Assembly: GCF_900156875.1 (NCBI RefSeq)
Contig: NZ_LT707409.1
Span: 1,208,961 to 1,272,960 of the forward strand
DNA from: Robertmurraya dakarensis
GTDB taxonomy: Bacteria > Bacillota > Bacilli > Bacillales > Cytobacillaceae
Length of the DNA stretch: 64,000 nucleotides
Direction of reading: 5' to 3'
This document shows, piece after piece, positions 60,277 through 64,000 of this stretch. A program made the translations under genes and the position numbers. The notes below the pieces were generated by a model that searched no databases, was not told where the DNA came from, and saw only the letters and a list, made by a program, of their open reading frames with translations. Positions within the stretch are counted from its first letter, which is position 1. Each line of letters opens with the position of its first letter.

Positions 60277-61041
60277 TTATACTCCAACTCCCATCGTTAC
60301 TTTTTCATTCATGATGTTTCCTGGAAGACATTCCCCTTTTAATAACTCCAAACTTGTGCAAAATTTAGAAGCGCTTCTTTGTTCACAATCCAAATCCTGC
60401 AGGATGCGTGTCAGCCATAATGGCACACTATGTGTCACTTTCACCTCAAGAACGACAAGGTCCTCGTCAATGAAGTTTCTCCCATAAGGGCCATACTCAA
60501 TATTGAGATCTTCATTGCGGCACCGTAAATTCAAGTCAAATGTGACGCGCAAATCAGGATCATTTATACAATGAAATGCATGGCGATCATAGCTCACAAC
60601 CATTTCCGGCTCCAGCATATAGAGTTTCCGAAAATAATCTATTTCTTTAAAAATTTGCGGATTTGATGCTTCATAATCTAAGCAAGTATCATGTATCGGT
60701 TTGTTAATGTAGCGGTAAGCTTCCATTAATGGAATAACCGTTCTTCTTTTGTTCACAACATTATTATGCTTTTGCTTTACTTCAAAAAAAGCAATGCCAT
60801 CAATATCCGTATCATCATAGATTCGCAATCTAAGCTTTTGCCGAAACTTTAACTTGTTTTTTGTCTCAAAGTAAATTTTGTGATCCTCGTTATCGAAATA
60901 TAAAGAGGTCACCGTATATCTTCCTTGATCACCAAACTTATCGAAGCGCATATACGGTCCCATTTCCTCCACAAGGAGTTCATATTGACGCCGCGAAATT
61001 AAATACTTTTGTTCTCTTCTGCTAAAAATCTCTAGTACCAT
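60277..61041 (-). CDS. VTC-domain polyphosphate polymerase-like protein
   Basis: A 254-residue protein with the VTC (vacuolar transporter chaperone) tunnel fold. Basic and acidic residues of the active site are visible: REQKYLISRRQYELLV, GRYTVTSLYFDNEDHKIYFE, KFRQKLRLRIYDD, FFEVKQKHNNVVNKRRTVIP, SYDRHAFHCINDPDLRVTFD and the catalytic glutamate in LVVLEVKVTHSVPLWL. Yeast relatives polymerise phosphate from ATP. ATG 61041 has GAGTGAAG upstream; GTG 61050 is also in frame. It is immediately followed by DUF4956. A CotH gene, common in this set, is absent. Confidence 0.88.
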   Translation of the reverse strand: MVLEIFSRREQKYLISRRQYELLVEEMGPYMRFDKFGDQGRYTVTSLYFDNEDHKIYFETKNKLKFRQKLRLRIYDDTDIDGIAFFEVKQKHNNVVNKRRTVIPLMEAYRYINKPIHDTCLDYEASNPQIFKEIDYFRKLYMLEPEMVVSYDRHAFHCINDPDLRVTFDLNLRCRNEDLNIEYGPYGRNFIDEDLVVLEVKVTHSVPLWLTRILQDLDCEQRSASKFCTSLELLKGECLPGNIMNEKVTMGVGV

Positions 61042-61228
61042 ATTCTTCACTCTTTCATACTCATATTTTTACGATAAATTTATAATATCTTGACAATCTT
61101 AAAGTAAACTTAAAAGATTATGAGAATTTCATGAGAATAAGGAGAGAGTTGTAAAATAAGCACCTGCATAGATTCAGAGTTATTTCCCATAATAAATAAA
61201 TGGAACCAACAGATCTTGGAGGAAGTTT

Positions 61229-61687
61229 ATGAAGAATATTATAAATGTATGGATAATACTATTTATGGCAGGTTGCGGGAATCAGGATTCTGTCGATGAT
61301 GCAGTAATCAATAATGACGGCCAATCCGATGAACTGACGATGAATGATGCAGAAACAATTCAATCAGAGATGAGATTTTTGGAATTCGATTTAGATGTGG
61401 ATTATGAGGACGGACATGATTATGAATTAGAATTTGACGGCGACCGCGATCTCAAGATGGAAGCTTCTGTTGAAGATGAAATAAATGATAAGCATCTTGA
61501 TCGTGAAGAAGCGGTAAGTGAAATTGTTCCTATTTTAGAAAAACTTACATTCACAAAAGATACAGATCAAGAAGATGTGATAAAAGAAGTGCTTCAATCC
61601 TTTCAGCTCCCAGAAGGTTATAAAGAGTTTGATTTAGAGGTCGAATTTAGTGATCATTCAAAGGCAGATTATCGAGACTCAAAATAG
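61229..61687 (+). CDS. YusW-like lipoprotein
   Basis: A 152-residue secreted protein. MKNIINVWIILFMAGC is a short lipoprotein signal with lipobox MAGC. The mature protein is acidic and matches the YusW-like domain: EMRFLEFDLDVDYEDGHDYE, LEFDGDRDLKMEASVEDEIN, then EEAVSEIVPILEKLTFTKDT and FDLEVEFSDHSKADYRDSK. GGAGG precedes ATG 61229. It has its own terminator and stands divergent from the VTC gene. Function unknown. Confidence 0.82.
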   Translation: MKNIINVWIILFMAGCGNQDSVDDAVINNDGQSDELTMNDAETIQSEMRFLEFDLDVDYEDGHDYELEFDGDRDLKMEASVEDEINDKHLDREEAVSEIVPILEKLTFTKDTDQEDVIKEVLQSFQLPEGYKEFDLEVEFSDHSKADYRDSK

Positions 61688-61689
61688 AG

Positions 61690-61725
61690 ATAAGAAAATC
61701 CTTCCCCTAACGGAAGGATTTTTCT
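61690..61725 (+). terminator. Terminator after the YusW-like gene
   Basis: AAATCCTTCC and GGAAGGATTT form a 10-bp stem with a 6-nt loop, followed by TTCTC. Confidence 0.85.
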
Positions 61726-61726
61726 C

Positions 61727-62578
61727 TTATATGACTAATTTGATACAATTGCCTGACGGATCATAAGTGACAACTTCATTATCCTCTACAGAAACACGTG
61801 CACCCATGTTTTCTAAATTGGAGACTGTCTGGCTGCGTGCTTCCTCATTAGGAAACATCAGTGTAAAGAACTGCAGTCCCACGCTATTTTCGGCTGGTGC
61901 AGGTGCCCCGACACCATTCCATGTATTCAAACCAATATGATGATGATATTTACCAGTTGAGATGAAAAGGGCCTGACCTCCGTATCGGCACACTACTTCA
62001 AAACCAAGTCCTTGCGTATAATATTCCTCTGTCTTTGTTAACTCGGCAACATGTAAATGAATATGGCCCATGACGGTACCAGCAGGCAGGCCATTCCACG
62101 GCTGCTGCTGGTTCCCATTCGCCAGCAGGTCTTGAAAATTTAGTGGATCCACAGTCATAGCCACTTCTCCGTTGCTCCAATGCCACTGCGAAGGATCACG
62201 ATCAATATAAATCTCAATTCCATTTCCATCAGGATCGGATAAATAAAGCGCTTCACTCACCAGATGGTCAGATGACCCCAATTGAATTTTATTTTCGATA
62301 AAATGGAAAACAATATTAGCTAAGTCTGATCGATTTGGCAAAAGAATGGCAAAATGATATAACCCAGTAGTTCGTCCTTGCTTCGGCAGGGCATTCTCCG
62401 GTTGTTCCAGCGATAAAATGCTAGTTTTTCCATCTGTCGTTAATTTGGCGCTTGTCTCTGTTTTTTCTAAAACCTTAAAGCCAATGATTTCTTGATAATA
62501 CTTTAATGAACGCTCTAAACTTTCTACTTTAATCTTTACATGATCAACATAAGTGACCGGCTTTTGATGAAACCTCAT
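61727..62578 (-). CDS. catE: Catechol-2,3-dioxygenase-like VOC protein
   Basis: A 283-residue protein of two VOC modules, like B. subtilis CatE. The metal ligands are visible: VDHVKIKVESLERSLKYYQE with His near residue 13, the histidine in GLYHFAILLPNRSDLANIVF, GNGIEIYIDRDPSQWHW, then HIHLHVAELTKTEEYYTQGL, HHHIGLNTWNGVGAPAPAEN and the final glutamate region. It would cleave a catechol-type or quinone-related substrate in the meta position. GGGGGAT precedes ATG 62578. It is divergent from a CatR/YodB-like regulator, which supports a catechol or quinone stress role. Confidence 0.82.
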   Translation of the reverse strand: MRFHQKPVTYVDHVKIKVESLERSLKYYQEIIGFKVLEKTETSAKLTTDGKTSILSLEQPENALPKQGRTTGLYHFAILLPNRSDLANIVFHFIENKIQLGSSDHLVSEALYLSDPDGNGIEIYIDRDPSQWHWSNGEVAMTVDPLNFQDLLANGNQQQPWNGLPAGTVMGHIHLHVAELTKTEEYYTQGLGFEVVCRYGGQALFISTGKYHHHIGLNTWNGVGAPAPAENSVGLQFFTLMFPNEEARSQTVSNLENMGARVSVEDNEVVTYDPSGNCIKLVI

Positions 62579-62699
62579 ATGTAATCCCCCTGTCTTATCG
62601 ATAATTAGTAATTGCTATGGTATCTTCGCATATGTGTCATTTAAATTGTTATCATAATTTTCCCTTTTATTGGAGTTTCAATGCTTAAAAGAATAATAG

Positions 62700-62716
62700 T
62701 TACTTTATGTAAGTAA
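62700..62716. promoter_or_regulatory. Operator-like palindrome between catE and the regulator
   Basis: TTACTT-TATGT-AAGTAA, a perfect 6-bp inverted repeat. It contains TTACT and AGTAA, half sites like those described for YodB/CatR. A second TTACTTTA half site lies at 62746. Confidence 0.65.
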
Positions 62717-62737
62717 GTGTAAATTGGTAATGCCATT

Positions 62738-62767
62738 TTGTCAAGTTACTTTATTATGTTTTATAAT
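62738..62767 (+). promoter_or_regulatory. SigA-type promoter of the CatR/YodB-like gene
   Basis: TTGTCA (62738-62743) and TATAAT (62762-62767) are 18 nt apart. The half site TTACTTTA lies in the spacer, so the regulator may control its own gene. Confidence 0.7.
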
Positions 62768-62818
62768 GATATAAACAAACGAAAAGTGGTATAGTATTTG
62801 TGAAGAGGTGTCAATAAA

Positions 62819-63145
62819 ATGGAAAAATCAGTTATTTGCCCGCGTTTTGAAAAAGCCATTTCCCTTTTAAGCCAAAGATGGACTGCACTAGTGATTTATC
62901 AACTACTGCAAGGACCGCAGCGTTTTAGCGAAATTCAAACATCCGTTGGAATTAGTGGAAAAGTGCTGTCAGACAGATTAAAAGACCTAGAGCAGCAAGG
63001 AATCATCAATAGAAAAGTGATACCTGAAACACCCGTGATGATTGAGTACTCCTTAACAGAGAAAGGTGCTTCATTAGAACCTATTTTAAGAGAAATTGAA
63101 AAATGGTCACAGTGCTGGATTCTGCCAGAAAATGTGGAAAACTAA
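62819..63145 (+). CDS. catR: HxlR/DUF24-family regulator, CatR/YodB-like
   Basis: A 108-residue winged-helix regulator of the MarR/DUF24 type. A conserved cysteine at residue 7 (MEKSVICPRFEKA) sits where YodB and CatR sense quinones by thiol modification. The DNA-binding region is QRWTALVIYQLLQGPQRFSE, ISGKVLSDRLKDLEQQGIIN, and the wing ETPVMIEYSLTEKG. A second cysteine lies near the C-terminus (WSQCWI). GAGGTG precedes ATG 62819. It is divergent from the catE-like gene, with a matching operator between them. Confidence 0.85.
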   Translation: MEKSVICPRFEKAISLLSQRWTALVIYQLLQGPQRFSEIQTSVGISGKVLSDRLKDLEQQGIINRKVIPETPVMIEYSLTEKGASLEPILREIEKWSQCWILPENVEN

Positions 63146-63147
63146 AA

Positions 63148-63195
63148 TAGCTGAACCAGTGTGATATTGGTTCACACTGGTTCAGCTTACTTTTT
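63148..63195. terminator. Bidirectional terminator between catR-like and tryptophanase-like genes
   Basis: AGCTGAACCAGTGT and its exact complement form a 14-bp stem with a loop of about 11 nt. TACTTTTT follows on the plus strand. Confidence 0.85.
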
Positions 63196-63206
63196 ACCAA
63201 AAAAAT

Positions 63207-64000
63207 TCATTCCTCAGCTGGCAGCAATTCAAATCCTGCTGTAAAGTGTCTAAGCGAAGTAATTGGACCTTCATAAACCAATTTCATACCACGATACTTC
63301 TCTCTTTGTTCATAAATTTCGCCGAGGGCGGAAACGATCACGTCCAAATGGTTATTTGTATATACCCTTCTTGAAATCGCGATCCTCATCACTTCTACTT
63401 CAGGGAAGATATCTTTTCCTGTAGTGGGATCTTTGGAGCCGAATGCACATGCCCCCAGTTCTACAGCCCTCACCCCTGCTTCTTCATATAAAGCGACAAC
63501 TAGCCGCTGCGATGGGAACTCATGTTGTGGAATGTGAGGAAAAAATCTTCTCCCATCAACATATACCCCATGCCCTCCAGTTGGTTCGATAATGGGTATC
63601 CCTTTTTCTCTTAAACGGTCACCTAAATACTTTACTTGGTTAATTCGGTATTCTAAATACTGTTCGTCTGCCCCTTCTTGTAAGCCAACTGCAAGCGCTT
63701 CTAAGTCCCGGCCGGCTAAACCCCCGTAGGTGATATAGCCTTCATGCACAATGGCGAGCTGCTGTGCATGTTTTAACACCTCTGCATTTCGGGTGATAAA
63801 CAAACCGCCGATGTTCACAAGGCCATCTTTTTTGGAGCTCATAATCGCTGTTTCACAGTAAGAGAACATTTCTCTTGTAATTTCTTTTATGGATTTATTC
63901 TGATAACCATCTTCTCTTTTTTTAATAAAGTAAGCGTTTTCAGACATGCGTGCAGCATCAATAACAAACGGAATTCTATGTTTCTTGGCCAGCAGGCTCG
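63207..64000 (-). CDS. Tryptophanase / tyrosine phenol-lyase family enzyme, 5' part beyond the window
   Basis: The C-terminal 264 residues of a PLP-dependent beta-eliminating lyase; the frame runs off the right edge (…KKHRIPFVIDAARMSENAYF). The PLP lysine is in IMSSKKDGLVNIGGL. Further motifs are HEGYITYGGLAGRDLEALAV, LREKGIPIIEPTGGHGVYVD, FPHIPQHEFPSQRLVVALYE, RIAISRRVYTNNHLDVIV and RHFTAGFE near the end. PHIP and TNNHLDV are closer to tryptophanase (tryptophan to indole, pyruvate and ammonia) than to tyrosine phenol-lyase, but I cannot settle this without the N-terminus. A terminator follows its stop. Confidence 0.85.
   Translation of the reverse strand, partial: SLLAKKHRIPFVIDAARMSENAYFIKKREDGYQNKSIKEITREMFSYCETAIMSSKKDGLVNIGGLFITRNAEVLKHAQQLAIVHEGYITYGGLAGRDLEALAVGLQEGADEQYLEYRINQVKYLGDRLREKGIPIIEPTGGHGVYVDGRRFFPHIPQHEFPSQRLVVALYEEAGVRAVELGACAFGSKDPTTGKDIFPEVEVMRIAISRRVYTNNHLDVIVSALGEIYEQREKYRGMKLVYEGPITSLRHFTAGFELLPAEE

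Overview
The window is AT-rich DNA from an endospore-forming Bacillaceae (Bacillus/Neobacillus/Peribacillus type). This rests on strong AGGAGG-type ribosome binding sites, frequent TTG and GTG starts, a KinB-like sensor kinase, YwbE, a YczE-like membrane protein, two yrkEFH-type sulfur cassettes, an L-box (lysine) riboswitch and many small Bacillus-specific proteins. It appears to be ordinary chromosome. The clear mobile DNA is one pair of insertion sequences, and the last gene runs off the right edge.

Layout. 0-0.5 kb: hairpin repeat array with an exact 52-bp period. 0.5-6.2 kb: small XRE regulator, heme O synthase, aldehyde and alcohol dehydrogenases behind a promoter with an attenuator-like leader, YczE-like protein, two small proteins. 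6.4-9.8 kb: a frameshifted GGDEF gene facing an EAL gene, then a sensor kinase. 9.8-13.7 kb: a UGSC selenoprotein with an in-frame TGA, an erythromycin-esterase-like protein and a CHRD protein. 13.8-18.2 kb: small proteins, an MFS transporter, an IDEAL-domain protein and a Cas4/AddB-like cysteine protein. 18.2-23.7 kb: a four-gene set (ADP-forming acyl-CoA synthetase, old-yellow-enzyme reductase, biotinyl carrier, nitronate monooxygenase-like). 24.1-27.6 kb: a five-PAS GGDEF protein and a HAD phosphatase. 27.7-31.2 kb: a five-gene operon with a K+ channel and a glutathionylspermidine-synthase-like ligase. 31.5-37.2 kb: two tandem persulfide/rhodanese cassettes with CsoR/CstR-like operators. 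37.5-40 kb: a rhodanese remnant and two TRAP-type binding proteins. 40-43.7 kb: two identical 1838-bp insertion sequences in tandem. 44.2-50.9 kb: small proteins, a DsbA/FrnE-like protein whose CPFC motif reads U-P-F-C through an in-frame TGA, a second 52-bp-period array and a PadR/HAAS/DUF4173 module. 51-64 kb: a six-repeat lectin-like propeller, a lysine-riboswitch operon, a MoxR/DUF58/DUF4129 operon, a VTC/DUF4956 pair, a YusW-like lipoprotein, divergent catE/catR-like genes and a partial tryptophanase-family gene.

The most notable result is two independent selenocysteine genes. In each, a TGA replaces the first redox residue of a known motif, the reading frame continues without interruption, and a stem-loop with a G in its loop follows at a distance usual for a bacterial SECIS. 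Standard gene calling would cut both genes. Other points of note are two unrelated arrays sharing an exact 52-bp period, the tandem IS dimer sharing one outer target duplication, and the lysine riboswitch in front of an amidohydrolase and an AGCS symporter.

Limits: all calls come from reading the sequence. No database search, folding program or alignment was run.
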